64,000 bases of DNA. Origin: Bradyrhizobium mercantei (lineage in GTDB: Bacteria > Pseudomonadota > Alphaproteobacteria > Rhizobiales > Xanthobacteraceae). The notes beneath the pieces were generated by a model. That model was not told the DNA's origin, ran no database searches, and worked only from the letters and a program-made list of their open reading frames with translations. Shown in pieces: positions 33,347-45,088 of this stretch; position 1 is the first letter of the stretch, and each line of letters begins with the position of its first letter. The position numbers and the translations under genes are program-made. The stretch is from assembly GCF_001982635.1 (NCBI RefSeq), contig NZ_MKFI01000002.1:733313-797312 (forward strand). Reading direction: 5' to 3'.

Positions 33347-35119
33347 ATGCGCGCAAGCGGTCGTCGGATTTCGATTGTTGATTCTGCGAATGGGCGGTTC
33401 TGGCAGCTTGCAATTCTGACGGCGGCCGGCACCGTCGCGGCCTCCTCCCAGGCCAATGCAGCGCTGTTCTACTGGAATCGCGACTCCGCCTACTACGGCA
33501 ATTACGAACCGATGCCGATGGCACAGCCGCACCGGCAAAAGCCGAAGCGCAGCACCGCGAAGAACAAGCCGGCACTCGAGAAGGAGGCCGGCAGCAAGCC
33601 GCAAGGTCCCCTGATCATCTCGGTCTCGATCGACCAGCAGCGGGTCAGCATCTACGACGCCAACGGCCTCTACGCCGAGAGCCCGGTGTCGACGGGCATG
33701 AAGGGGCATTCGACCCCGATGGGTGTCTTCAGCGTCATCCAGAAGCAGAAGTACCACCAGTCCAACATCTACAGCGGCGCGCCGATGCCTTACATGCAGC
33801 GCATCACCTGGTCGGGCATCGCGATGCACGCCGGCGTGCTGCCCGGCTATCCGGCCTCCCATGGCTGCATCCGCATGCCGATGTCGTTCGCGGTCAAGAT
33901 GTACAACTGGACGCGGATGGGCGCCCGCGTGTTCGTCACGCCGGGCACGATCTCGCCGGAGAGCTTCTCGCATCCGCTGCTGGTGACGCAGAAGGTCGCC
34001 CCGCAGCAGCCGGTTGCCGACGAGATTCTGAAGATGGACGCGCCGCTCGGCGTGAAGAGCGACAAGGGCGCGGACAAGCCGCAGACCGGTCTCGATTTGC
34101 GCACCAGCGTCGGTCACGCCGCCGCCACGTCGCTGCGCGACAACACCCACACCGCCGACGCCAGCGGTGCAATGCCGGCGGCGAGCGCATCGGTGACGAT
34201 GTCCGATGCGTCCTCCGCGGCGAGCGATCCCATCGCCGAGAAGCTTGCATCGGACCCGGCGCAGCCGACGAAGCCCGGGATCGCCGCGGCGGACAAGCCG
34301 GCCGAGACGAATGCCGCCGGCAACGGCAGCGTCGCTCCCAACGACAAGTCGGCCAGCGATACCACCGGCAGCACCGACACGCCGAAGACCGAGGTCTCCG
34401 CGAACGACAAGGTGAAGGCCGAAGCCAAGACCGAAATCAAGGCCGACGAGCCGAAGCCGGACGCCGCCAAGCCCGGCGCCGCCGAGGCGGCCAAGGTCGA
34501 TACGTCGAAGACCGATGCGCCGAAGGCTGATGTGGCCCAGGACGCTGCCAAAGCTTCCGATACCGCCAAGACCACTAACAAGCCTGCCGAGGCCGCAGCC
34601 GATACGCCCGACGCCAAGAAGGATCCGGCACGGCTGCCGGGCATCGCGCGGATCGACGTGTCGAAGCGCGCCGGCCAGATCGCGGTGTTCATCAGCCGCA
34701 AGGATTCCAAGCTCTACGTGCGGCAGAACTTTGCGCCGCTGTTCGAGGTGCCGGTGACGATCGCGGCCAGCGACCGGCCGCTCGGCACCCATGTGTTCAC
34801 GGCCGAAGCCGACAAGACCGATGCCAACCTGCTGCGCTGGTCGGTGGTGACGCTGCCGACCCGCAACGCCGCCCGCATCGACGTGGAGGAGCGCAGCTCG
34901 CATCGCCGCAAGGTGGCGGCCGCAGCGCCCGTCGAGACCAAGCCGCAGCCGGCGACCAACACCCCGGCGGAGGCGCTCGACCGCATCTCGATTCCATCAG
35001 ACGTGATGGCGCGCATCAACGAGGCGCTCGGCACCGGCGGATCGATCATCGTCTCCGACCTCGGCGTCAACCAGGGCGAGACCGGCGAAGGCACCGACTT
35101 CATCCTGCCGATGCGCTAG
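33347..35119 (+). CDS. L,D-transpeptidase with a second, non-catalytic-looking domain
   Basis: A 590-residue exported protein. After a signal-like hydrophobic segment (LAILTAAGTVAASSQANA) a YkuD domain covers about residues 85-210, with the catalytic motif SHGCIRMP (Cys174) and the preceding His in 'IAMHAG'. A long Ala/Lys/Asp/Thr-rich disordered region (about 215-430) follows, then a second domain resembling YkuD from residue about 430 that lacks the His and SHGCxR residues. The first domain would form 3-3 cross-links in peptidoglycan or attach proteins to it. ATG 33347 is preferred over earlier ATGs. Confidence 0.88.
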   Translation: MRASGRRISIVDSANGRFWQLAILTAAGTVAASSQANAALFYWNRDSAYYGNYEPMPMAQPHRQKPKRSTAKNKPALEKEAGSKPQGPLIISVSIDQQRVSIYDANGLYAESPVSTGMKGHSTPMGVFSVIQKQKYHQSNIYSGAPMPYMQRITWSGIAMHAGVLPGYPASHGCIRMPMSFAVKMYNWTRMGARVFVTPGTISPESFSHPLLVTQKVAPQQPVADEILKMDAPLGVKSDKGADKPQTGLDLRTSVGHAAATSLRDNTHTADASGAMPAASASVTMSDASSAASDPIAEKLASDPAQPTKPGIAAADKPAETNAAGNGSVAPNDKSASDTTGSTDTPKTEVSANDKVKAEAKTEIKADEPKPDAAKPGAAEAAKVDTSKTDAPKADVAQDAAKASDTAKTTNKPAEAAADTPDAKKDPARLPGIARIDVSKRAGQIAVFISRKDSKLYVRQNFAPLFEVPVTIAASDRPLGTHVFTAEADKTDANLLRWSVVTLPTRNAARIDVEERSSHRRKVAAAAPVETKPQPATNTPAEALDRISIPSDVMARINEALGTGGSIIVSDLGVNQGETGEGTDFILPMR

Positions 35120-35132
35120 GCATCGATCTCAC

Positions 35133-35247
35133 CGTCATTGCGAGGAGCTCGCGACAAAATTGCGAAGCAATTTTGCGCTGAAGCGACGAAGCAATCCATG
35201 CTTCCCCGAGCTGAACCATGGATTACTTCGTTCCGCTCGCAATGACG
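35133..35247. repeat. Palindromic intergenic repeat, family D, copy 1
   Basis: CGTCATTGCGAGGAGC at one end and GCTCGCAATGACG at the other, with an inner palindrome ATTGCGAAGCAAT. A second copy is at 46569-46653. It fills the gap between the transpeptidase and the glutathione peroxidase gene. Confidence 0.85.
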
Positions 35248-35369
35248 ATGGGCCGAACTTGCCCCCATCAGCCTCCTGCCATCTCGCCACCCATAACGCC
35301 TTCTTGAAAACTTCCGCCCGCTCTCCTGGACTATAGTCCCCAGCGAACATCTGTTCCGGGGATGAGACC

Positions 35370-35939
35370 ATGATGGACCGCAGGACACTGATCGTGGCGG
35401 CCTTCGCCGCGGCCGCTGGATCCCATGCGCTGCATGCCGAGCAGCCCGCGATGAGCCGGATCACGGCCTACGCCTTCTCGTTCCCGGCCCTTGACGGCGG
35501 CAACATCCGCCTTGCCGATTATAACGGCCGTCCCCTGATGATCGTGAATACGGCCTCGCTCTGCGGCTTCACACCGCAATATGCCGGCCTGCAGCAATTG
35601 TGGACCGAATTCCGCGATCGCGGCTTCGTCATCATCGGGGTGCCATCGAATGATTTCGGCGGCCAGGAGCCCGGCGGCCCGACCGAGATCGCCGAGACCG
35701 CGCAGCATCAGTATGGCGTGACGTTCCCGATCACAGCGAAAGCGGTGGTCCGGGGCGCGAGCGCGCATCCGTTCTACCGCTGGGCGGCGGAAGCGCGGCC
35801 GAAGGACGTGCCGCGCTGGAATTTCCACAAATACCTGATCGGCCGCGACGGCTACATCGCGGATGTCTTCCCTGAGTCGGTCACACCCGACGACACGCGC
35901 ATCAAGACCGGGATCGCACGGGCATTGGCGGCGGCCTGA
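35370..35939 (+). CDS. Periplasmic glutathione peroxidase family protein
   Basis: A 189-residue peroxidase. A signal peptide (TLIVAAFAAAAGSHALHA) precedes the thioredoxin-like domain. The peroxidatic Cys65 is in 'VNTASLCGFTPQYAGL', with 'GVPSNDFGGQEPG' and 'WNFHKYLIGRDG' as the catalytic Gln- and Trp/Asn-containing motifs. It reduces hydroperoxides, probably with thioredoxin rather than glutathione. Alternative ATG at 35373 would remove one residue. Confidence 0.88.
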   Translation: MMDRRTLIVAAFAAAAGSHALHAEQPAMSRITAYAFSFPALDGGNIRLADYNGRPLMIVNTASLCGFTPQYAGLQQLWTEFRDRGFVIIGVPSNDFGGQEPGGPTEIAETAQHQYGVTFPITAKAVVRGASAHPFYRWAAEARPKDVPRWNFHKYLIGRDGYIADVFPESVTPDDTRIKTGIARALAAA

Positions 35940-36111
35940 GAGGCCACGACAATCCCCGGAATTAACTGATCCCACAAGGATTTTGGACACGAGCCCGCCA
36001 CGTTCATTGCCTTGGCGTCGGCACTGCGACTAGGGTACGATTGGTTGGGGGCGAAAGCGGCCCGGTTGCGGCGATGCCGGCACCGGGAGCGCGATCAGCA
36101 GGGAACACGCC

Positions 36112-37113
36112 ATGCGCATTGCGGCAGGTCTGATTTTCGCAGGGACCGTATCGTTGCTCGCCTCGAGCGCTGCCTGGTCGCAGACGCCGCCCGCCAAGGG
36201 CGCCGCTGCCGCGCCGGCGGCAGCTCCTGCGGCCGCAGCTCCAGCGCCGGCCGCCGCGGCGCCTGCGCCCGCTGCTGCCGCGGCAGCGCCGGTGCCGCCG
36301 AAGCAACCCCCACAGCCGGCGCGCGCCGCCTGCACCAATCCGAACGCGCTCGGCGTTGCCCGCACCGTCGAGATCGACACGACCGGTGGACCGGGGTTCG
36401 GCTTCGAGCATTTCAAGCAGCTCGACTTCCTGCGCGACCATGAAGTGGTGCTGACCTTCGATGACGGTCCGTGGCCCGCCAACACGCCGGCGGTGCTGAA
36501 GGCGCTGGCGGATGAGTGCACCACGGGCATCTTCTTCCCGATCGGCAAGCACGCCACCTATCACCCCGAAATCCTGCGCCAGGTCTATGCCGCCGGCCAC
36601 ACGGTCGGCGCTCACACCTGGTCGCATGCCAATCTGAACAACAAGAAGCTGACCGAGGATCAGAAGAAGGACGAGATCGAGCGCGGCTATGCCGCGGTCA
36701 AATGGGCGCTCGAGACGTCACCCTCGCCGTTCTTCCGCTTCCCGGCGCTGCAACATCCGCCGGAAATGGTGACCTATCTCGGCAACCGCAACATCGCGAT
36801 CTTCTCCTGTGATATCGACTCCTTCGACTTCAAGTCGAAGAACCCGCAGCAGGTGATCGACACCGTGATGAAGAGGCTCGCCAAGCTCGGCAAGGGCATC
36901 ATCCTGATGCACGACTTCCAGAAGCACACCGCGGAAGCCTTGCCCACGCTGCTGACGCAGCTCAAGGCCGGCGGCTACAAGGTGGTCGCGATGCGCGCGA
37001 AATTCCCGGTGACCGTGCTGCCGCAATACGAGCAGGAGCTCGCCAAGGACGTCAAGCTGCCGACCGTCAGCTCGCGGCCGGTGAACAGCGTCGTTACCAC
37101 GGTCGATCAGTAA
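36112..37113 (+). CDS. Polysaccharide deacetylase (NodB-homology) with Ala/Pro linker
   Basis: A 333-residue exported protein. A signal peptide (AGLIFAGTVSLLASSAAW) is followed by a low-complexity Ala/Pro tract (about residues 30-66) and a NodB catalytic domain from about residue 110: 'VLTFDDGPWP' (Asp117, Asp118), the metal-binding 'HTWSHANL' and 'RFPA'. It removes N-acetyl groups from a cell-envelope polysaccharide such as peptidoglycan or chitin-like oligomers. The tract is typical of a wall- or membrane-spanning linker. Confidence 0.88.
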   Translation: MRIAAGLIFAGTVSLLASSAAWSQTPPAKGAAAAPAAAPAAAAPAPAAAAPAPAAAAAAPVPPKQPPQPARAACTNPNALGVARTVEIDTTGGPGFGFEHFKQLDFLRDHEVVLTFDDGPWPANTPAVLKALADECTTGIFFPIGKHATYHPEILRQVYAAGHTVGAHTWSHANLNNKKLTEDQKKDEIERGYAAVKWALETSPSPFFRFPALQHPPEMVTYLGNRNIAIFSCDIDSFDFKSKNPQQVIDTVMKRLAKLGKGIILMHDFQKHTAEALPTLLTQLKAGGYKVVAMRAKFPVTVLPQYEQELAKDVKLPTVSSRPVNSVVTTVDQ

Positions 37114-37133
37114 ACGACCCGGCGATAATCTTG

Positions 37134-37691
37134 GTGCCTGGTTTGCGTATCGAGGGTTTTGTCATCGTCTCCGCCGATGGCCGGTTGGCGAATGCGCGGA
37201 ATGTGATGCCCGACGATCTCAAGATCGAGGGTGACAAGCGGTTCTTCACTGCAGCCCTCGACCGCGCCGATCTCGTCGTGCACGGCCGCCACTCCCAGGA
37301 AGAGCAGCCGAACGCGCCGAAGCGGCGCCGCCTGATCCTGACGGCCAAGGTGGCCTCCACCGCGCCCGCCCCTGACAATCCGAAGGCGCTGCTGTGGAAT
37401 CCCGCCGGCTGCCCGTTCGAGATCGCGAGCCGCGAGGCCGGCGTGACCTCCGGCATGGTCGCCATCATCGGCGGCCCGGGCGTGTTCGGCATGTTCATGG
37501 ATCGCTACGACACGTTCTGGCTCTCGGTCGCATCGAAGGTGCGCATCCCCGACGGCGAGCCGTGCTTTCCCGGCGTCCCTGCCCGCACCCCGCAGCAGGT
37601 GCTGTCGGCGCACGGCCTCGTCGCCGGCGAACCGCAACTGATCGATGCCGCGCAGGACGTCAGCGTCACACCGTGGCGGCGCGTGGGTTGA
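37134..37691 (+). CDS. RibD C-terminal/DHFR-like reductase
   Basis: A 185-residue NADPH-dependent reductase fold. The N terminus 'IEGFVIVSADGRLANAR' and 'ADLVVHGRHSQEE' are typical of the RibD-C family, and 'IIGGPGVFGMFMDRYD' is the cofactor-binding loop. GTG 37134 is used; TTG 37131 and TTG 37143 are alternatives. No riboflavin genes are nearby, so the substrate is unknown. Confidence 0.75.
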   Translation: MPGLRIEGFVIVSADGRLANARNVMPDDLKIEGDKRFFTAALDRADLVVHGRHSQEEQPNAPKRRRLILTAKVASTAPAPDNPKALLWNPAGCPFEIASREAGVTSGMVAIIGGPGVFGMFMDRYDTFWLSVASKVRIPDGEPCFPGVPARTPQQVLSAHGLVAGEPQLIDAAQDVSVTPWRRVG

Positions 37692-37704
37692 AATCGTGGA
37701 ATTT

Positions 37705-37827
37705 GTAGGGCGGGTTAGCCGAGGGCGTAACCCGCCGCCGCTCTCGCCGATAAGCTGGGTCGGCGGATTACGCGGAGCCTGTCATCGGGCCGCGCTTTGC
37801 GCGGACCCGTTGGCTAATCCGCCCTAC
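37705..37827. repeat. Palindromic intergenic repeat, family E, copy 1
   Basis: GTAGGGCGGGTTAGC at one end and GCTAATCCGCCCTAC at the other. The second copy is at 48939-49082. Confidence 0.85.
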
Positions 37828-37840
37828 GCAACGCGACGCC

Positions 37841-38293
37841 CTACACGTCCCCATACGCCGGATCGTCGCGGCGCGGGCCGCGGCCGTAGCCGGCGATGAT
37901 GAACAGCGCGCCGACCAACGACAGGTTCTTCAGCGCGTCGATCAGGGTCCGGAGATTGTCGGGCGCCGGTTGATTCCAGAAATCATGGAAGTAGAAGGTG
38001 ACGACGCACACGTAGATGATCAGGAGGAGCGCGAAGAACCGCGCCAGCACGTTCACCGCGATCATCAGCCCGGCGAGGATCTCGAAGCCGCCGACCACAA
38101 TCGCCAGCAGCTGCATGAACGGCATGCCGACGGCGGTTTCGATCTGCTGCGTATAGGGCACGACCACGGCCGGGATCGTCAGCTTCGCCGCGATCACATC
38201 CGCGGTGGCCTGGATGCCGAACAGCTTGCTCGCTCCCGAATAGAGGAACAGCACGGCGAACAGAATCCGCCCGAAGGTGATGAACGCTGGCAT
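37841..38293 (-). CDS. DoxX family membrane protein
   Basis: A 150-residue four-helix membrane protein of the DoxX family: 'ITFGRILFAVLFLYSGASKLFG' is the diagnostic first helix and 'FEILAGLMIAVNVLARFFALLLI' the third. Family members associate with thiosulfate oxidation, DoxD-type quinone reduction or oxidative stress. Start ATG 38293. No partner gene is adjacent. Confidence 0.82.
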   Translation of the reverse strand: MPAFITFGRILFAVLFLYSGASKLFGIQATADVIAAKLTIPAVVVPYTQQIETAVGMPFMQLLAIVVGGFEILAGLMIAVNVLARFFALLLIIYVCVVTFYFHDFWNQPAPDNLRTLIDALKNLSLVGALFIIAGYGRGPRRDDPAYGDV

Positions 38294-38399
38294 GGGTCGG
38301 CCTCACTGGATGGCAGAAATCGGACGAAGCAGGCGGAGCGATTATGGCCGCCCCGCCTGCTTCGATCAAATCGAATCCATCTCGGCCCAGGCACGATCA

Positions 38400-38446
38400 A
38401 GCACGATTAGGAAAACCGCGCTGCGGTTCTCCGAACATAACGTGCT
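38400..38446. repeat. Degenerate family A palindrome, copy 3
   Basis: AGCACG ... CGTGCT with an inner GGAAAACCGC/GCGGTTCTCC. It resembles the family A element with several changes and lies just after the maeB stop, so it may also be a terminator hairpin. Confidence 0.55.
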
Positions 38447-38460
38447 CAAACAACGACCGC

Positions 38461-40770
<2,310 letters not shown>

Positions 40771-40993
40771 GCGTGCTCCCCGCGTTTCCGGCCCAAATTT
40801 CTTGTTTCTGTGCTAATCCAGGCAAAAGTCAGTTGTCCGGCAAATCGAGCTGGATGTGAAGCATGTCCGGCCGCTTGGATGCAACATCCGATCATATCCC
40901 CGTCAACAGGCCCGGGCGGGCCCGCTCATGGATGCGGCACTTTCCGGCCGCGGATTGGCAATTTTTTTCCCTTGATCATCCGGAGTTGACCGA

Positions 40994-42979
40994 ATGAAGA
41001 AAATTCTGCTCGGCCTGATCGCGCTCGTTGTGATTGCGATCGGCGGCTTCTTCGGCTTCGATCTCTATACCCAGCGGCGGATCACCAGCGCCGTGGAGGC
41101 CGCTTTCGACCAGGTCCGTGCCGAAGGCGGCACCGCGAGCCACGGCCGGATTTCGTTCGATCTGATGCAGCGCACCCTGACCATCGGGGACATCGCCGTC
41201 GAGACCGGCACGCAGCCGCCGTTCAGGCTGAAGGCGGCCAACGTGATGGCCTACGGCGTCGACCGGTCGGACACCTCGCGCTTTTCCGCCGCGAGCCTGG
41301 AGGCCCGCGACGTCGAGATCGATGCCACGATGGGCGACAAGCAGGCCTTCACGCTCAACTACAAGATGCCGCTGGTCACGGTGAAGGATTTCATCGGCCC
41401 CACTGGCGTGCGTGAACTTCGGAAATCGGCGTCCCTGTTCGATCTCTACGGGTTCGGCCTCGCGTATCTGGCCGGCGTCAGCGCCTCGTCGATCACGGCC
41501 CCCGGCCTGACCGGGACGATCAAGATCGCGACATCGGGCGCCGAGGGCAGCAGCGGCGAGTACACCTATTCGAACCTTGTGCTCGACAACATCAAGAACG
41601 GAAAGATCGCCTCCAGCAAAAGCGACGGCGTCACGTACACGTTCAACTCGCAGGCGGCGGGCAAGGCGGTCAAGATATCAGGCAATCTCGCCAATGTCGT
41701 CGCGAGCGACATCGATATCGGCGCGCTGGCCGCGATCTTCGATCCGGGCAAGAGCAGCGACGATCGCGACTATCGGGTTTACCGGCACGTCTCGGCCGGT
41801 CCCTATGAGGTGACGTCGACGCAAGGCATGAAGATGCGGATCGACGGCATGACCGTCGATGACGTTGGGTTCACGCCGTCGCGGATGCAATTACCGGCGC
41901 TGATGGCGCTGATCCCGCCGCCTGGCGCTGCCCCGCCGTCGCCCGCGCAGGCGCGCGAACTGATGGACAGGCTGGCCAACGTCTATCAAGGCATCCGGAT
42001 CGGAAACACCGAGATGCACGGACTCTCGGTCGAGACCCCGCAAGGCCCGCTCAAGCTCGCCTCGATGCGGCTCAACCTCGAGGGCGGCAAGATCGGCGAG
42101 CTTGCCATCGAAGGACTTGATACCCACGCGCCGAACGGTCCCGTAAAGGTCGGGCGCTTCGCGCTGAAGTCGCTCGATGTCGCCAACTTCATCCGGCTGT
42201 CGGCACAGTTCGCCGGGCAGAAGCCCTCACCCGAACAGGCGCTGGGGCTGATCCCGCTGATCGAGGGCGTCGAAATCAAGGGCGTCACGTCGCCCTACAA
42301 GGCCACCGGCAAGCCGGTCAACATCGATGTCCTCAGCCTCGACTGGGGTCAATTTGTCGGATCGATCCCGAGCAGACTGCGGCTGATCGCGAAGATGGCC
42401 GCACCGCTGGATGCGGCCGATCCGCGACAGCAGGCACTCGTCGCAGCCGGGATCGACCGGATGGCGGTCGATGCCGATCTCGGCGCTGTCTGGACCGAGG
42501 CGACACGCGCATTCGCGCTCGAGCCGGTCAAGCTCGACATGGCGGGCCTGTTGAACGCATCGGCCAAGGTCTCGCTCGCCAACGTGCCGCGCGAGGCGTT
42601 TTCGACCAGCGCCGCGGAATCCATGGGCGCGGCCGCGCAGATCGAAGCCGGTACGATCGAGCTTGTCGTCCACGACCTCGGCGTCATCGATCTCGCGATC
42701 GCTCAATACGCGCGCACCCAGAACGTCAGCCGCGACGAGGCGCGCAACGCCGTCCTCAACAGCATCAAGACGCAGGGCGATGCAATTGGTGGGGCCAATC
42801 CCGATGCCACCGCCCTCATCACTGCGATCAGCCAGTTCATCGAGACGCCGGGGCAGACGCTGGTGATCAAGCTTACTCCGCGCGCCAAGGTGCCGGCGCT
42901 TCAGTTGATCGAGCTGCTCAAGATCGATTTGCAGTCGGCGCTGGCGCAGTTCAAGATCGAGGCCTCGACGGGGCTGTAA
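40994..42979 (+). CDS. Membrane-anchored AsmA/YdgA-like protein
   Basis: A 661-residue protein with an N-terminal signal anchor (LLGLIALVVIAIGGFFGFDLY) and a large periplasmic part of repeated beta-strand-rich segments (for example 'GKPVNIDVLSLDWGQFV'). It resembles bacterial AsmA-like and DUF945-type lipid-transfer or envelope-maintenance proteins, but I cannot point to a defining motif. Start ATG 40994 follows CGGAG. It is the only gene in its transcription unit. The function is inferred loosely. Confidence 0.55.
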   Translation: MKKILLGLIALVVIAIGGFFGFDLYTQRRITSAVEAAFDQVRAEGGTASHGRISFDLMQRTLTIGDIAVETGTQPPFRLKAANVMAYGVDRSDTSRFSAASLEARDVEIDATMGDKQAFTLNYKMPLVTVKDFIGPTGVRELRKSASLFDLYGFGLAYLAGVSASSITAPGLTGTIKIATSGAEGSSGEYTYSNLVLDNIKNGKIASSKSDGVTYTFNSQAAGKAVKISGNLANVVASDIDIGALAAIFDPGKSSDDRDYRVYRHVSAGPYEVTSTQGMKMRIDGMTVDDVGFTPSRMQLPALMALIPPPGAAPPSPAQARELMDRLANVYQGIRIGNTEMHGLSVETPQGPLKLASMRLNLEGGKIGELAIEGLDTHAPNGPVKVGRFALKSLDVANFIRLSAQFAGQKPSPEQALGLIPLIEGVEIKGVTSPYKATGKPVNIDVLSLDWGQFVGSIPSRLRLIAKMAAPLDAADPRQQALVAAGIDRMAVDADLGAVWTEATRAFALEPVKLDMAGLLNASAKVSLANVPREAFSTSAAESMGAAAQIEAGTIELVVHDLGVIDLAIAQYARTQNVSRDEARNAVLNSIKTQGDAIGGANPDATALITAISQFIETPGQTLVIKLTPRAKVPALQLIELLKIDLQSALAQFKIEASTGL

Positions 42980-43009
42980 GCTTGCATCCGGGCAACGCGC
43001 CCTCCACTT

Positions 43010-43095
43010 GTCATGGCCGGGCTTGTCCCGGTCATCCACGTCTTCCTTCTCGCGAAAACCAAAACGTCGATGCCCGGGACAAGCCCGGGCATGAC
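43010..43095. repeat. Palindromic intergenic repeat, family F
   Basis: GTCATGGCCGGGCTTGTCCCGG at one end and CCGGGACAAGCCCGGGCATGAC at the other (arms partly mismatched) around a 40-base loop. It occupies the gap between two converging genes. Confidence 0.75.
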
Positions 43096-43116
43096 GAGTT
43101 TTTGCGGCAGTCCTAG

Positions 43117-44892
43117 CTAGCTCTTCGCCGGCAGGTTGGTCTTGATGTGCAGCTCCTTGAGCTGCTTCGGCGTGGCTTCCGACGGCGCCCCCATCAGCAG
43201 GTCCATGGCCTGCTGGTTCATCGGGAACAGCGAGATCTCGCGCAGATTGTTGGTACCGCACAACAGCATCACGATGCGGTCGAGGCCGGCCGCCATGCCG
43301 CCATGCGGCGGAGCGCCGTACTGGAACGCACGGTACATGCCGCCGAAGCGGTCGATGACCTCCTGCTCGCCATAGCCTGCGATCTCGAACGCCTTCACCA
43401 TCGCTTCCGGCTTGTGATTGCGGATGCCGCCGGAGGCGATCTCGTAGCCGTTGCAGGCGATGTCGTACTGGAACGCCTTGATGGTCAGCGGATCCTGCGA
43501 CTTCAGCGCGTCGAGGCCGCCCTGCGGCATCGAGAACGGGTTGTGCGAGAAGTCGACCTTCTTGTTCTCCTCGTCATACTCGTACATCGGGAAGTCGACG
43601 ATCCAGGCGAGCTCGAAGCGGTCCTTGTCGATCAGGTTCAATTCCTCGCCGAGCTTGGTGCGCGCAAGGCCTGCGAACTTCCAGAACTTCTCGGGATCGC
43701 CGGCGACGAAGAACGCCGCGTCGCTCTCCTTGAGGCCGAGTTGGTCGCGGATCGCAGCCGTGCGCTCGGGGCCGATGTTGTTCGCCAGCGGACCTGCGCC
43801 CTCGCCGCCCTCGCGCCACATGATGTAGCCGAGGCCGGGCTGGCCTTCGCCCTGCGCCCACGAGTTCATGCGGTCGCAGAACGCGCGGCTGCCGCCGCCG
43901 GTGCCGGGGATCGCCCAGACCTGGTTCTTCGGGTCTTCCAGCATCCGCGCGAACACCTTGAAGCCGGAGCCGCGGAAGTGCTCGGAGACCTCCTGCATCA
44001 CGATCTTGTTGCGCAGATCGGGCTTGTCGGAGCCGTATTTGCGCACGGCTTCCGCGAACGGAATGCGGGGCCAGTTCTTGGTCACCGGCTTGCCCTTGGC
44101 AAAGTCCTCGAACACGCCCGTGATGACCGGCTCCATCGCCGCGAACACGTCGTCCTGGGTCACAAAGCTCATCTCGACGTCGAGCTGATAGAACTCGCCC
44201 GGCAGGCGGTCGGCGCGCGGGTCCTCGTCGCGGAAGCACGGCGCGATCTGGAAGTAGCGGTCGAAGCCCGACATCATCAGCAGCTGCTTGTACTGCTGCG
44301 GCGCCTGCGGCAGCGCGTAGAACTTGCCGGGATGGATGCGCGACGGCACCAGGAAGTCGCGCGCGCCTTCCGGCGACGACGCCGTCAGGATCGGGGTCTG
44401 GAATTCGAAGAAGCCCTGCTCCTTCATCCGCTTGCGCATGGAATCGACCACCGCGCCGCGGGTCATGATGTTCTGGTGCAGCTTCTCGCGACGCAGGTCG
44501 AGGAAGCGGTACTTGAGCCTGATATCCTCAGGATATTCCTGCTCGCCGAACACCGGCAGCGGCAGCTCGGCCGCCGGGCCCAGCACCTCGATCTCCTTGA
44601 TGTAGATCTCGACCATGCCGGTCGGCAGTTCGGGATTGTCGGTGCCTTCAGGACGGCGGCGCACCTTGCCGTCGATCCGCACCACCCACTCCGAGCGGAA
44701 CTTCTCGACCTCGGCGAACGCCGGCGAGTCCGGATCGGCCACGCATTGGGTGATGCCGTAATGGTCGCGCAGATCGACGAACAGCACGCCGCCATGGTCG
44801 CGGACCCGGTGGACCCAGCCTGAGAGCCGGACCGTCTGGTCGATATCGCTCTCTCGGAGCGCGCCGCATGTGTGTGACCGGTAGCGATGCAT
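43117..44892 (-). CDS. aspS: Aspartyl-tRNA synthetase
   Basis: A 591-residue class II synthetase of the bacterial type, charging tRNA-Asp (and, in the non-discriminating form found in many alphaproteobacteria, tRNA-Asn). The N-terminal OB-fold anticodon domain has '[21 protein letters not shown]'; the catalytic domain has motif 2 '[13 protein letters not shown]' and motif 3 '[13 protein letters not shown]'; the GAD insert lies between. Start ATG 44892. Length is normal for the bacterial type. Confidence 0.97.
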   Translation of the reverse strand: MHRYRSHTCGALRESDIDQTVRLSGWVHRVRDHGGVLFVDLRDHYGITQCVADPDSPAFAEVEKFRSEWVVRIDGKVRRRPEGTDNPELPTGMVEIYIKEIEVLGPAAELPLPVFGEQEYPEDIRLKYRFLDLRREKLHQNIMTRGAVVDSMRKRMKEQGFFEFQTPILTASSPEGARDFLVPSRIHPGKFYALPQAPQQYKQLLMMSGFDRYFQIAPCFRDEDPRADRLPGEFYQLDVEMSFVTQDDVFAAMEPVITGVFEDFAKGKPVTKNWPRIPFAEAVRKYGSDKPDLRNKIVMQEVSEHFRGSGFKVFARMLEDPKNQVWAIPGTGGGSRAFCDRMNSWAQGEGQPGLGYIMWREGGEGAGPLANNIGPERTAAIRDQLGLKESDAAFFVAGDPEKFWKFAGLARTKLGEELNLIDKDRFELAWIVDFPMYEYDEENKKVDFSHNPFSMPQGGLDALKSQDPLTIKAFQYDIACNGYEIASGGIRNHKPEAMVKAFEIAGYGEQEVIDRFGGMYRAFQYGAPPHGGMAAGLDRIVMLLCGTNNLREISLFPMNQQAMDLLMGAPSEATPKQLKELHIKTNLPAKS

Positions 44893-45088
44893 ATTCGTTC
44901 CAAAACTGATGTCGGAGGGTCGAATCGCGACAGGGCCAAAATCCCCTGTCCGAAACTGCGGAGGGTTTACCCGACGAGGCCGGGTGCGGCAACCAAGGGA
45001 ACGCCGCCTTTTCGGGCCAAACCGCAGATTTTCCGCGCCAGCGCCGCCAATCGTTTGCCTATTCGGCCCGCAGGCCTATCTTCCCGGT

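Noticed and set aside
33236..34903. A 555-codon frame opposite the L,D-transpeptidase
   Set aside because: Composition is dominated by Arg, Gly and His, typical of the complement of an Ala/Asp/Lys-rich gene.
43147..44823. A 558-codon frame opposite aspS
   Set aside because: Antisense shadow of a conserved tRNA synthetase gene; the protein has no recognisable domains.
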